DNA of 64,000 nucleotides from an uncultured Bacteroides sp. (GCA_900552645.1 USAN01000002.1:186001-250000); one strand, 5' to 3'; shown: positions 16,925 to 26,347, counted from the stretch's first letter. Numbers and translations are program-made. The notes: generated from the letters alone by a model not told the origin.

Positions 16925-18868
16925 TTAAGACTTATAGTTACGTGTTTGAACCTTAGTATACTGATAGTTCAAGTCTTCTTTAAGAAGTTCAGGAGCTTCT
17001 CCTTCGCCTCTGTATTTCCAGCACGCTACATAAGAGAACTCATCATCGTGACGAAGAGCTTCACCTTCAGGAGTTTGATGTTCTTCACGGAAGTGTCCAC
17101 CACACGATTCTGCACGGTTTAAGCCGTCGTAAGCCATAAGTTCACCAATTTCGATAAAATCGGCAAGACGAAGAGCCTTTTCCAATTCTACGTTAAGTGT
17201 ATTTGCATCTCCCGGGATACGCAAATCACTGTAGAAGGTCTTTCTTACCTCTTTAAGTTTTGCAATTGCTTTTTCCAAAGACTCCTTAGTACGTCCCATA
17301 CCAACGAAATCCCACATAACGTGTCCTAATTCCTTATGGATAGAATCAACTGAACGATTACCCTTTATACTCATTAATCTCTGAATCTTATCTTTTACCT
17401 CTTTTTCGGCAGCTGCAAATTCAGGAAGATCTGTTGAGAAACGAGGAACCTGAATCTGATCAGAAAGATAATTCTGGATTGTATATGGCAATACAAAATA
17501 TCCGTCAGCAAGACCCTGCATAAGAGCAGATGCTCCAAGACGATTTGCACCGTGATCCGAGAAGTTTGCTTCACCGATTGCATAACATCCCTTGATAGAA
17601 GTCATCAATTCATAGTCAACCCATATACCACCCATTGTATAGTGGATAGCAGGGAAAATCATCATCGGAGTCTTATATGGATTTTCGTCAGTGATTTCTT
17701 CATACATGTCGAATAGATTACCGTAACGAGCACGTACTACATCTTCACCAAGACGATCAATTGCATATTTGAAGTCAAGATATACTGCAAGACCTGTATT
17801 GTTTACACCAAAACCTGCATCACAGCGTTCTTTAGCTGCACGTGAAGCAACGTCACGTGGAACAAGGTTACCGAATGCCGGGTAACGGCGTTCCAAATAA
17901 AAGTCGCGATCTTCATCAGGAATATCGTTAGCTTTCTTAGTTCCAGCCTGCAATGCCTTTGCATCTTCCAGTTTCTTAGGAACCCAGATACGACCATCGT
18001 TACGAAGAGATTCCGACATCAATGTAAGCTTAGACTGCTTGTCGCCATGTACAGGAATACATGTTGGGTGAATCTGAGCAAAACATGGATTTGCGAAATA
18101 GGCTCCTTTACGATAAATCTGCATAGCTGCAGAACCATTTGAAGCCATCGCATTTGTTGAAAGGAAATATGTGTTACCGTAACCACCTGTACCAATAACG
18201 ACTGCATGAGCAGAAAAACGTTCTACTGCACCTGTTACAAGATTACGAGCTATTATACCACGAGCACGGCCTTCAATGATAACCACGTCTAACATTTCGT
18301 AACGAGTATAAAGCTTAACGTTACCACGCTGTACTTCGCGGCTCAACGCAGAGTATGCACCAAGAAGTAACTGCTGTCCGGTTTGACCGCGAGCATAGAA
18401 TGTACGTGATACCTGAGCACCACCAAATGAACGGTTGTCAAGAAGACCACCATATTCGCGAGCGAAAGGTACACCCTGAGCAACACATTGGTCGATGATT
18501 TCGTTTGATACTTCGGCAAGACGATATACGTTTGCTTCGCGTGAACGATAGTCACCACCTTTTATTGTATCGTAAAAAAGACGGTAAACAGAGTCACCAT
18601 CATTTTGATAATTCTTTGCAGCATTGATACCACCCTGTGCAGCAATTGAGTGAGCACGACGAGGTGAATCCTGTATACAGAAGTTTAATACTTTGAAACC
18701 CAAAGCACCAAGAGATGCAGCAGCCGAAGCACCTGCAAGACCAGTACCTACAACAATGATGTCAAGACGACGTTTGTTGGCAGGGTTTACCAATTTTTGA
18801 TGAGCTTTATAATTGGTCCATTTCTCAGCCAAAGGGCCTTCAGGAATTTTAGAATCTATGTTAGCCAT
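16925..18868 (-). CDS. frdA: Fumarate reductase / succinate dehydrogenase flavoprotein subunit
   Basis: A 647-residue catalytic subunit. The FAD dinucleotide motif VVGTGLAGASAAASLGALG is near residues 39-57; HSIAAQGGINAAK includes the His that covalently binds FAD; then GTGGYG, HPTCIPVHG, the FPAIHYTMGGI segment and GEANFSDHGANRLG. It interconverts fumarate and succinate at the cytoplasmic face. The length matches the long-chain type found with one-subunit b558 cytochromes (as in Wolinella and Bacteroides). Sits between frdC and frdB. Confidence 0.98.
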   Translation of the reverse strand: MANIDSKIPEGPLAEKWTNYKAHQKLVNPANKRRLDIIVVGTGLAGASAAASLGALGFKVLNFCIQDSPRRAHSIAAQGGINAAKNYQNDGDSVYRLFYDTIKGGDYRSREANVYRLAEVSNEIIDQCVAQGVPFAREYGGLLDNRSFGGAQVSRTFYARGQTGQQLLLGAYSALSREVQRGNVKLYTRYEMLDVVIIEGRARGIIARNLVTGAVERFSAHAVVIGTGGYGNTYFLSTNAMASNGSAAMQIYRKGAYFANPCFAQIHPTCIPVHGDKQSKLTLMSESLRNDGRIWVPKKLEDAKALQAGTKKANDIPDEDRDFYLERRYPAFGNLVPRDVASRAAKERCDAGFGVNNTGLAVYLDFKYAIDRLGEDVVRARYGNLFDMYEEITDENPYKTPMMIFPAIHYTMGGIWVDYELMTSIKGCYAIGEANFSDHGANRLGASALMQGLADGYFVLPYTIQNYLSDQIQVPRFSTDLPEFAAAEKEVKDKIQRLMSIKGNRSVDSIHKELGHVMWDFVGMGRTKESLEKAIAKLKEVRKTFYSDLRIPGDANTLNVELEKALRLADFIEIGELMAYDGLNRAESCGGHFREEHQTPEGEALRHDDEFSYVACWKYRGEGEAPELLKEDLNYQYTKVQTRNYKS

Positions 18869-18904
18869 ATTGTTATTAACTATTTAATCATTTATAAATT
18901 CACA

Positions 18905-19588
18905 TTAACATGCGCCACAAAGTGACTGAATGAAATATGCTACTAAAACGGCTGTAAAGCCTAACATAATAAGAGTAGTGTATACATTTCCTATCACTCT
19001 CCAACGGTTAAACCAGATCTGGTTGTTCCATCCAAGACTCTGAAGAGAGCTCCAGAAACCATGAGTAAGGTGGAACCAGATAGCTCCGAACCATACAAGG
19101 TATAATACAACTAGAATAGGATTAGAGAAAGTTGACAAGATGTAAGCAGCTCCGTCGGTAGGACCAAACTCTCCTAAATGATGATTTCCGATAATTTCTG
19201 CAAACTGCATCTTATACCAGAAATTTGCTAAGTGAAGACCAAGACCTGCAAGAACGATGATACCCAAAACAAGCATATTCTGAGAAGCCCATTCAACTGA
19301 TTTAGGTTTTTCATTTACAGCATAACGTTCAGGTCCGCGTGCAGCACGATTCTGCATTGTTAACCAGAAAGCATAAATGATATGTATCACAAACAGTGCA
19401 GCAAGTCCCAATGTTGCTACCAGAGCATACCAATTTGCTCCCAGGAACTCACAAACCATGTTGTAAGCTTCGGCAGAGAAGATTGCAACAAGATTCATCG
19501 CCATGTGAAACGTCAAAAATAGGATAAGGGCGATACCAGTGACACTCATCACCACTTTCCTTCCAATAGATGAATTACATAACCACAT
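18905..19588 (-). CDS. frdC: Fumarate reductase / succinate dehydrogenase cytochrome b subunit (b558 type)
   Basis: A 227-residue membrane anchor with five hydrophobic helices (about 10-35, 55-80, 95-118, 145-170, 200-223). Conserved features: SSIGRKVVMSVTGIALILFL near the start and His residues in FHMAMN, VIHIIYAF, GLHLANF, WFHLTHGFW and others, enough for the diheme site of single-subunit cytochrome b558 anchors. It transfers electrons between menaquinol and the Fe-S subunit. First gene of the operon; a TAATTTTG box lies about 70 bp upstream. Confidence 0.96.
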   Translation of the reverse strand: MWLCNSSIGRKVVMSVTGIALILFLTFHMAMNLVAIFSAEAYNMVCEFLGANWYALVATLGLAALFVIHIIYAFWLTMQNRAARGPERYAVNEKPKSVEWASQNMLVLGIIVLAGLGLHLANFWYKMQFAEIIGNHHLGEFGPTDGAAYILSTFSNPILVVLYLVWFGAIWFHLTHGFWSSLQSLGWNNQIWFNRWRVIGNVYTTLIMLGFTAVLVAYFIQSLCGAC

Positions 19589-19656
19589 AAATGATTGAAT
19601 TTAAATTATTTAATTGTTAGAACTAAAATTTTGCGCCAAAGTATTAATTTATCGTG

Positions 19657-19664
19657 CAAAATTA
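19657..19664 (-). promoter_or_regulatory. -7 box TAATTTTG for frdCAB
   Basis: TAnnTTTG match on the minus strand upstream of the frdC ATG; the -33 element is not obvious. Confidence 0.45.
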
Positions 19665-19747
19665 AATCAAAACAATCGATAATACAAGTTATTAAAGAAA
19701 TAATTCCTTAATAGAAATGGTTATTATGGTTAGTCAGCAATTATTAT

Positions 19748-19755
19748 TAGATTTG
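19748..19755 (+). promoter_or_regulatory. -7 box TAGATTTG for PAP2 gene
   Basis: TAnnTTTG match 21 bp upstream of the ATG at 19777. Confidence 0.55.
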
Positions 19756-19776
19756 TAGCATTAATAACTTATCGAC

Positions 19777-20373
19777 ATGAAGTATAATTACATTCTTTCA
19801 TTTATAATTTGTTTATCTTTTTCCCTTGATTCATATTCTCAGAACTGGGATATAAATGGAGCCGAATCAATAAACAAATGGCATATTCACGGAATTAGCC
19901 GATGCTTCTCGGAAAGTACACCTGTATTATCGGTAGGGATTCCTGTGGGGATGGGTATATATGCTTTGATTAAAAAAGATGAGCCTTTGCTTAAAAATGC
20001 CGTTTATATAGGCACTTCTGTTATTGAAGCGGCAGGAATAACATTAGCTGCCAAGCATATATTTGACCGCGAAAGACCTTTTGTAAGATATCCAGACAAA
20101 ATAAAGCCTTACGGTGCACCATCGTCCGATAGTCCCTCTTTCCCTTCAGGACATAGTGCAGCTGCATTTTCACTTGCAACCTCATTATCTATAACGTATC
20201 CCAAATGGTATGTTATAGTTCCTTCTACAATATGGGCTACAGGAGTTGGCATTGCAAGAATTAATCAGGGTGTACATTATCCAAGCGATGTAATAGTAGG
20301 AGCAGGAATAGGTGTAGCATGTGGATTTGCAAATGTATACGTAAACCGATGGCTAAACAAGCTACTGTTCTAG
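19777..20373 (+). CDS. PAP2 family phosphatase
   Basis: A 198-residue exported or membrane-associated phosphatase. N-terminal signal peptide ends near residue 22 (SYSQN). The three-part PAP2 active site is complete: KHIFDRERPF (K-x6-RP), PSFPSGHSAAA (P-S-G-H) and ARINQGVHYPSD (S/A-R-x5-H-x3-D; the usual leading Ser is Ala). PAP2 enzymes dephosphorylate lipid phosphates such as undecaprenyl pyrophosphate, phosphatidate or lipid A phosphates at the periplasmic side. Substrate is not deducible. Monocistronic with promoter and terminator. Confidence 0.92.
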   Translation: MKYNYILSFIICLSFSLDSYSQNWDINGAESINKWHIHGISRCFSESTPVLSVGIPVGMGIYALIKKDEPLLKNAVYIGTSVIEAAGITLAAKHIFDRERPFVRYPDKIKPYGAPSSDSPSFPSGHSAAAFSLATSLSITYPKWYVIVPSTIWATGVGIARINQGVHYPSDVIVGAGIGVACGFANVYVNRWLNKLLF

Positions 20374-20380
20374 AAACAAG

Positions 20381-20414
20381 AAAAGATGACGGCTCACAAG
20401 CAACGTCATCTTTT
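20381..20414 (+). terminator. Terminator after PAP2 gene
   Basis: 11-bp stem AAAAGATGACG (20381-20391) with CGTCATCTTTT (20404-20414), 12-nt loop, followed by a T-rich tail. Confidence 0.8.
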
Positions 20415-20498
20415 CATTTTTTCACTACTCTCTCTTAAGGTCAAACTATTAGAAATATATTCATTAATTTAAATAAAGATATTTACATTTTAATATTG

Positions 20499-21923
20499 TC
20501 ACTTTATACCTTCAAGTGCCTTAAATGCAGTCTTATTCTGTGGATCAATTTCCAGTATCTTGTTCCAATACAGCTTAGACTGAGCATTATCGCCTTTTAC
20601 ATAATAATAATATCCCAAATAGCTGTTGCACTCTATTATCTGAGACTTGAATGATGTAGCCGAGTTAGGATTCTTTTCTAAGATAGCTAATGCAGCCTCA
20701 TAATAAGGTTTCGCAAGCCCCTGACTTGTTTCTGGATCTTTTAAAGAGTTAACGCGTGCTCTCCAGAAACTTCCAAGATAATTGTCAGGAACCTTTTCGG
20801 CTACCTTCGAAAATATATTGTCGGCCTCATCAAGATAGAGCTGCTGCTTAGCTTTATCAGTAGAATCGGAAGCTGCATAATAATTAAGACGTCCATATGA
20901 AAACAACTCGCTTGGATCTTCCTTACCTTCTAGTCCGTCGATATATTTCTTGTAGTAAGATATTGCATTTGAGAAATCACGTTTTTTCTCGTATATACCA
21001 GACATTTCTTTATACAGGTCAGGATGTTGTTCATCCATAGTTATTGCCTTTTGATATTGAGTTAATGCTTCATCATACTTATTTGTTGAAGCTAGCAAAC
21101 GACCATAATACACATAATCCAGATAAACAAGATCACTATCATTTGCATTGGTAAAGAATTTATTAGCAATTTCCAAACCTTCCGAATACTTCTTTAGTTC
21201 ATCATCATTATACATAGCCAGGCGTTTCATTACATGATTATCCGGATTGACACTTAAGCCGCGATCGGCAATAGATTTTGATTTCTCATAATTTTTATTC
21301 AGATAAAGCAATGTAGCATAGCGAGCAAAATCAGTTTCGGATGGAGTACCATTAGTCATATAAGTATCATACTTCTCGGCAGCCGATTTATATTTACCCA
21401 TAGAATAATATATATCGCCCATCATCTTTTCTATGCGAGTATCATCAGGTTTCTTGTTTTTTAGTTTTTCAAGCATCTCTATAGAAAGCTGAGGATTTAC
21501 ACCTTTGTATACATTTGCGTATTTAAGGTATGCATCCGAACAGTTTTCATCAAAATATATAGCTTGATTGTATTCACTGCTTGCCTTGCTTGCATCATCC
21601 TTTGCCAGATAAATATCGCCGCTAAGAAGATAAGCAATAGCACTCTTGTTGTCAGCTTCCTTAGCTTTTGCAGCATACTTTGCTGCTTCGTCAACATTTC
21701 CTGCCTTAAGGTAAGCTTCACCTATTTCAACAAGTATACCAGGATTCTTCTTATTCTTTCCTTTTAATATTTCATCAAATGCAGCAGTGGCTGCTGTAGG
21801 ATTATCTTTTATTAATTTTTCGGCCTGTTGTATCTGTAACATTATATTCTGTTCGACAGGCATTTGTGCATCTGTAGCATCAAATAGAGCTACAAGCATT
21901 ACAGATAATAATATTTTCTTCAT
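20499..21923 (-). CDS. Exported TPR protein, last gene of the TonB-energy operon
   Basis: A 474-residue protein with signal peptide MKKILLSVMLVALFDATDAQ and about ten tetratricopeptide repeats to the C-terminus (for example AIAYLLSGDIYLAKDDASKA, YKSAAEKYD, YDEALTQYQKAI, FSNAISYYKKY). A periplasmic protein-interaction scaffold. The frame opens seven codons earlier at an ATG overlapping the upstream stop (21944), but a purine-rich AAGGA precedes the Met at 21923 and the signal peptide begins there, so the shorter form is chosen. In Bacteroidetes this gene regularly closes the exbB-exbD-exbD-tonB-pstS cluster; its role there is unknown. Confidence 0.88.
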   Translation of the reverse strand: MKKILLSVMLVALFDATDAQMPVEQNIMLQIQQAEKLIKDNPTAATAAFDEILKGKNKKNPGILVEIGEAYLKAGNVDEAAKYAAKAKEADNKSAIAYLLSGDIYLAKDDASKASSEYNQAIYFDENCSDAYLKYANVYKGVNPQLSIEMLEKLKNKKPDDTRIEKMMGDIYYSMGKYKSAAEKYDTYMTNGTPSETDFARYATLLYLNKNYEKSKSIADRGLSVNPDNHVMKRLAMYNDDELKKYSEGLEIANKFFTNANDSDLVYLDYVYYGRLLASTNKYDEALTQYQKAITMDEQHPDLYKEMSGIYEKKRDFSNAISYYKKYIDGLEGKEDPSELFSYGRLNYYAASDSTDKAKQQLYLDEADNIFSKVAEKVPDNYLGSFWRARVNSLKDPETSQGLAKPYYEAALAILEKNPNSATSFKSQIIECNSYLGYYYYVKGDNAQSKLYWNKILEIDPQNKTAFKALEGIK

Positions 21924-21940
21924 AACTTTTCCTTGAAATT

Positions 21941-22879
21941 TCATTCTTGATTTACGTTCACAATTCTAAAAGCAGCCATTGAAGGCAATAATCCTGATTT
22001 CAATATTATTCTCTGACCCCTATAATCTGTTATAAAGGAGGTTAATCCAGAAGGTAAACCGCTTTTAGGATCATTCAGTATAATATATACATTTCGGATT
22101 AAAGGATAACGATCTAATGCCAGATATGCCTGATAAGGCTTGTAGCTGTTTGTAGGTTCAGCTACCTTATTGCGACTTACTGCCATTATATTAACGTCAT
22201 CTATAAAAGAAAGATTTGTTGTATCATTTTTATTACTAATCCAGTTTGCGCCAATTACACCCAAAGCATTTGGGTTGGCTGCTACATATTCTATAACTTC
22301 TGAATTATGTTTTAAAGCTTTAATATTTTTTGCAAAAGGAACGCCGCTACATATAGAATCTAAAACATAATGTATAGTGCTGGAATTGGGATTGTCGAAT
22401 ACTGTCTCTATATCACCAAGTTTTGATGACTTGTCAAGTTCATTCCACTTTGTTATCTTTCCAGCAAGTATATCCTTAAATTGCCATGTAGATATCAATG
22501 AATCTGGATTGTGTTTATTTGTAATAAGAGTTAATCCGTCCGTTGCTATTCTTATAGATTTAGGAAAAAACTTTTTATCGTTAAAGAATTTCTCTTCGGA
22601 AGGAGTAAGCGTGCGACTGCTTACAATTAGTCGCACGCTATCTTTAAGTAATAAATTCAAAGCTTCTACCTCATTACAATAAATAGGAGTAATTGTAGCT
22701 TCCGGATTAAGAGCACTGAACACCTGCAACTCTTCTTCCATTATAGGCTTAAAAGTTTCATCAACTGCAATTTTTATGTTTCCAGAAGTAAGAGTATCCT
22801 CTTCTCCTGTTTTCTGTTTTGTTGAACAAGCACATAAAAAGCTTATAACAGCAACAAATATCAGATATTTATTTTTCAT
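21941..22879 (-). CDS. PstS-like phosphate-binding lipoprotein
   Basis: A 312-residue periplasmic substrate-binding protein of the PstS type. Lipoprotein signal MKNKYLIFVAVISFLCACS with lipobox LCAC (Cys18). Seen: GNIKIAVDETFKPIMEEE, VRLIVSSRTLTPSEEKFF, GLTLITNKHNPDSLIS, ITKWNEL, and the SSTIHYVL stretch, all resembling the PstS fold. No PstC, PstA or PstB permease gene is adjacent. Instead it is embedded between tonB and a TPR gene, so it probably serves the TonB system and not an ABC importer. Ligand not proven. Confidence 0.85.
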   Translation of the reverse strand: MKNKYLIFVAVISFLCACSTKQKTGEEDTLTSGNIKIAVDETFKPIMEEELQVFSALNPEATITPIYCNEVEALNLLLKDSVRLIVSSRTLTPSEEKFFNDKKFFPKSIRIATDGLTLITNKHNPDSLISTWQFKDILAGKITKWNELDKSSKLGDIETVFDNPNSSTIHYVLDSICSGVPFAKNIKALKHNSEVIEYVAANPNALGVIGANWISNKNDTTNLSFIDDVNIMAVSRNKVAEPTNSYKPYQAYLALDRYPLIRNVYIILNDPKSGLPSGLTSFITDYRGQRIILKSGLLPSMAAFRIVNVNQE

Positions 22880-22890
22880 GATAGTAAAAA

Positions 22891-23706
22891 TTACTGCAAT
22901 CTAAATGTAATAGGTACTGTATAGTAAACCGGCACATTACGTCCGTTCTGCTTACCAGGAATCCATTTAGGCAAAGATGATATAACCCTTATAGCTTCCT
23001 TATCGCAAGAGTTGTCAAGAGATCTTACTACGGTTACATTTTTCACATCACCATTGGCCGTAACGACAAATCTGATGAATACTTTTCCTTGTATACCATT
23101 TTCTTGAGCAATTGCAGGATATCTTAGATTCTTTGCAATATAGCTTAGCAACTCCTGATCTCCTCCCGGAAACTGAGGCATCTGTTCAACCATAGTATAT
23201 GGTTTTTCTTCCTCTTCGGCAGGAGCAGTAGTTATAGCATCTTTCAAATCGGCTATATCCTTACCGTTAGCTTCATCATTTCCTTTTACATCGGCAATTG
23301 AAATGGCTGTTTTTGTCTGGGTAAGCTGCTGCTGACTCTTTATTTCGTCATCATCAGTTACCTCTTCATCCTTCTTAATTACCGGAGCAGTAAATTTTAT
23401 TGAGCTCTTCAAAGCCGGAGGAGGAGTTTCAGGTTCTAACTTGTTAACCTTTTGCTGCTTCACTTCGGGCTGAGCCAATTTTGATAAAGTAGTAACTTCG
23501 GTCATCACCTCTTTGTCCTTAGGAGTAGCAAGTCGGATTAATGTAGGTACACTAAATCCCAACACAGCAACTCCCAATACTATTATTGTCGCCCATGTGT
23601 GACGCTTTGGAGAGTCGGCACGCAATTTAAACGCACCATATTCCTTATTCTTTCCTTGAAATATAAGGTTACACCATTCGGGTGATGTCAAATCTATTTT
23701 AGACAT
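22891..23706 (-). CDS. tonB: Energy transducer TonB
   Basis: A 271-residue TonB: short cytoplasmic N-terminus with NLIFQGKNKEYGAFKLR (a Bacteroidetes TonB signature), one membrane helix at about 37-58, a Pro/Glu/Lys-rich periplasmic stretch, and a C-terminal TonB domain (about 185-271) with FPGGDQELLSYIAKNLRYP, GIQGKVFIRFVV, and VPITFRLQ. It couples the proton-motive force harnessed by ExbB/ExbD to outer-membrane receptors. It is 14 bp downstream of the second exbD. Confidence 0.95.
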   Translation of the reverse strand: MSKIDLTSPEWCNLIFQGKNKEYGAFKLRADSPKRHTWATIIVLGVAVLGFSVPTLIRLATPKDKEVMTEVTTLSKLAQPEVKQQKVNKLEPETPPPALKSSIKFTAPVIKKDEEVTDDDEIKSQQQLTQTKTAISIADVKGNDEANGKDIADLKDAITTAPAEEEEKPYTMVEQMPQFPGGDQELLSYIAKNLRYPAIAQENGIQGKVFIRFVVTANGDVKNVTVVRSLDNSCDKEAIRVISSLPKWIPGKQNGRNVPVYYTVPITFRLQ

Positions 23707-23720
23707 ATTTATTCCTCCAT

Positions 23721-24374
23721 TTATTGATTAGAGTTACCCGAATCCGTATTATTCGTATTACCCGTACGATTAGCTATAAACTGTTTGTCGGCAGGAGTAA
23801 TGTCGGCTATTACATATTTTCCGATATTACATATCTGCATTTCGTCCAAGGCATCAATAAGATTCTTGTAAGAAGAGTCGTCGGTAGCCTTTATAATTAC
23901 AGTAGGTGTATCCTTCCCACTCTTAATTTCGGCCAATTTCTCTTTATACTGATCATCATTGATCTTTAATGCAGCCTTATCTTTCTTCAGATCATTAACT
24001 TTCTGTACGGCTTCCATATTCTTTTTCAGAAGAATACTTCTTATTCCGCTGGCATCATAACTCGACTCTTTTAAAGATGAGTTATCAGCATAGTTTGGCT
24101 GTCCTTCGTAATAATAAATCTTATCCTTATCTCCCAACAGTAAAGTAATTGCCTGAGATGCCTTTACTTTATTCTGATCAGCTTCGGTTATATTCTTATC
24201 ATTACTTGGCATGCTTATTTCCATTGTCTGAGGTTTGCTCAGAGTAGTACATAACATAAAGAAAGTAATAAGTAACATGTTCATATCTACCATTGGGGTA
24301 AAATCAACACGCACAGTCATTTTCTTTTGTTTTGAGCTATCGTTTTTGCTACTAGTTTGTACGTCAGCACTCAT
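23721..24374 (-). CDS. exbD: Biopolymer transport protein ExbD (second copy)
   Basis: A 217-residue ExbD-like protein with one N-terminal membrane helix (about 27-47) preceded by VDFTPMVDMNMLLITFFML. The Asp in that helix start is the proton-coupling residue of the ExbD/TolR family. The periplasmic part contains TVIIKATDDSSYKNLIDALDEM, typical of the family. Longer than E. coli ExbD owing to a 40-residue charged insertion. Works with ExbB and TonB. A paired exbD is normal in Bacteroidetes. Confidence 0.93.
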   Translation of the reverse strand: MSADVQTSSKNDSSKQKKMTVRVDFTPMVDMNMLLITFFMLCTTLSKPQTMEISMPSNDKNITEADQNKVKASQAITLLLGDKDKIYYYEGQPNYADNSSLKESSYDASGIRSILLKKNMEAVQKVNDLKKDKAALKINDDQYKEKLAEIKSGKDTPTVIIKATDDSSYKNLIDALDEMQICNIGKYVIADITPADKQFIANRTGNTNNTDSGNSNQ

Positions 24375-24386
24375 ACTCTTTATTTT

Positions 24387-24992
24387 TTAGTCCTCGGAAG
24401 TAGTCTTCAGATTTGTTATAAGGTTATATCTATTCTCTCTTAAGTCCTGCAAAGAATTCATAATCTTCTTTATAACAGAATAAGGGGTCTTAGCATCTGC
24501 CTTAATAGCAATTCTTAAATCCGGATTAACTTCTCGAGCATTTCTTACCCATGCCTTGAACTGATTATCCAAACTATCACATGGTATACCTTCATTCTTC
24601 AAGATGGCATCCTGTTTTTCTGTCGATAGATTCAGATATTCGGGCATATTCTTTATTGGTACTCCGAATGTAGAAGCAATGGCAAACTTAGTCTCCTGTT
24701 CTGGAGTGAAATTTACGCCATATTCCTGTCCCATTCGTTCTAAAACAGCTTTCAAATCTGGCTGTTTATCAAGGCTCATAAATATTTTACCTTTTGGATC
24801 TACTAGAATTTGAAGAATATTAGTTTCAGGAATTTTAATTTCTGAAACAGATGCAGGAGTATATACCTGTACCGGTTCTTTCTTTACAAAAGTAGATGTC
24901 AGCATAAAGAATGTAAGCAACAAAACTGTCACGTCACTCATAGCTGTCATATCTATGAACGTACTCTTTTTCTTAACTTTAATTTTAGTCAT
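24387..24992 (-). CDS. exbD: Biopolymer transport protein ExbD (first copy)
   Basis: A 201-residue ExbD-like protein. The membrane helix begins with STFIDMTAMSDVTVLLLTFFML (conserved Asp at about residue 20), followed by a periplasmic domain ending LRIAIKADAKTPYSVIKKIMNSL. It differs substantially from its downstream paralogue, so the two may form a heteromeric ExbD pair. 12 bp upstream of the second exbD and 28 bp downstream of exbB. Confidence 0.93.
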   Translation of the reverse strand: MTKIKVKKKSTFIDMTAMSDVTVLLLTFFMLTSTFVKKEPVQVYTPASVSEIKIPETNILQILVDPKGKIFMSLDKQPDLKAVLERMGQEYGVNFTPEQETKFAIASTFGVPIKNMPEYLNLSTEKQDAILKNEGIPCDSLDNQFKAWVRNAREVNPDLRIAIKADAKTPYSVIKKIMNSLQDLRENRYNLITNLKTTSED

Positions 24993-25020
24993 ACTAAATT
25001 TAATTTAAAAAGCAGTACTG

Positions 25021-25842
25021 TTATTTATGAGTGGCTGCAAATGTCTGTACTATAGAGAAACCTACTTCATCTAGACTATAAGTCAACTTATCTATTTTAT
25101 TTGTATAATAGTTATAGAATATAACAGCCAAAGCACCTGTAAGAATACCGAATGCAGTATTGATAAGAGCTTCTGAAATACCTTGAGACAAAGCCATTGA
25201 GTCGGTACCACCACCAGCCGACAAAGCAGCAAATGAACGGATCATACCAAGTACTGTACCTAACAAACCGAAAAGAGTACCCAAAGTTGTTATAGTACCT
25301 ATAATAGGAAGATTCTGTTCCATCATAGGTAACTCGAGTGCTGTAGACTCGTCAAGTTCCTTTTGGATAGCCAAAACCTGCTGATCTTTAGATAAAGCAG
25401 CATCTTTTTCTACTTCCTGATATTTCTTCAAGGTTGCTAATACAACGTTTGCTACAGAGCCACCTTGTTTGTCGCATATTTCTCTTGACTTTGCAAAGTC
25501 TCCGACAGAAAGTGCTGATTTAATATTTGAAACAAACTTAACCAAAGATCCTTTGCCGTAAGCCGACTTAAGAGCGAAATATCTTTCTACACTTAACGCT
25601 ATAACTGTAAATAGAAGAGTTTGAATAATAGGTACCACTATACCACCTTTATATATTACTCCAAGATAATTCCCCGGCAATGGATGATTATTGGGATCAT
25701 TATTCATAAAGTTTGAAGGATTTCCCAATACGAACATGTAAATGCATACAGCAAGTACAAAACAGCAAACAATAACCCAACCGGCATTTCTAATTGCAAC
25801 GACATTGTTTTTCTTTGTAGTAAAATTCTGAACAGTTTCCAT
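25021..25842 (-). CDS. exbB: MotA/TolQ/ExbB proton channel family protein
   Basis: A 273-residue inner-membrane protein with membrane helices at about 18-38, 65-85, 175-200 and 220-245. The MotA/TolQ/ExbB signature is NLPIIGTITTLGTLFGLLGTVLGMIRSF followed by GISEALINTAFGILTGALAVIFYNYY. It forms the pentameric proton channel that, with ExbD, energises TonB. First gene of the six-gene operon exbB-exbD-exbD-tonB-pstS-TPR. Confidence 0.95.
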   Translation of the reverse strand: METVQNFTTKKNNVVAIRNAGWVIVCCFVLAVCIYMFVLGNPSNFMNNDPNNHPLPGNYLGVIYKGGIVVPIIQTLLFTVIALSVERYFALKSAYGKGSLVKFVSNIKSALSVGDFAKSREICDKQGGSVANVVLATLKKYQEVEKDAALSKDQQVLAIQKELDESTALELPMMEQNLPIIGTITTLGTLFGLLGTVLGMIRSFAALSAGGGTDSMALSQGISEALINTAFGILTGALAVIFYNYYTNKIDKLTYSLDEVGFSIVQTFAATHK

Positions 25843-25957
25843 AAAATATCTTATTAATCATTATTTAAAAAAAGTAATATCATTTCTAACTTACCATACT
25901 CCGAATACCCATAAGGAGCACCGGAGTAGGAAAACAACTAAATTTAATAACGATTAA

Positions 25958-26347
25958 TTAAATCAAGATATGCCTCAAGGCAAATATATAATACTTGCTT
26001 GAATGCCTCTTATAATGAACAAAATCGCTTATTAATCCTTTATTAATGTCTAAGACCGGATTTAGTTTTCCTCTGTTGATAAAATGGAAGATGATTCTAT
26101 TAATCATAATCTTTTTAATCTTTATCTTTTCAGCGAAAAAATTATATTCGATATTTTGAGGTATAACTAATTGAGTGGGAGGGACATATTGATTTATAAG
26201 AAGTAAATCATTCTTATAAGCAGGAACACGATGATTTATATTCATAGTATTAACCTGTGATAAATCAATATTCGACGCCTTTATTTCAGATTTGTCAGCA
26301 ACAAAAGCCAAGGATATAAAAATCAGAAATCTAATGAGTAGTTTCAT
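25958..26347 (-). CDS. Hypothetical exported protein
   Basis: A 129-residue protein not recognised from any family. The first about 25 residues are hydrophobic with a basic start (MKLLIRFLIF...), resembling a signal peptide with possible cleavage after KAS. The mature part is basic and AT-codon-rich, with a VPPTQLVIPQN stretch and no Cys. It lies between secDF and exbB on the same strand, 115 bp upstream of exbB, without a clear consensus promoter. Either a small lineage-specific secreted protein or a decaying frame; codon content offers no strong support. Confidence 0.45.
   Translation of the reverse strand: MKLLIRFLIFISLAFVADKSEIKASNIDLSQVNTMNINHRVPAYKNDLLLINQYVPPTQLVIPQNIEYNFFAEKIKIKKIMINRIIFHFINRGKLNPVLDINKGLISDFVHYKRHSSKYYIFALRHILI

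Noticed and set aside
25897..25928. TACTCCG/CGGAGTA inverted repeat upstream of exbB as a riboswitch or terminator
   Set aside because: Only 7 paired bases with an 18-nt loop and no T run; too weak to call.
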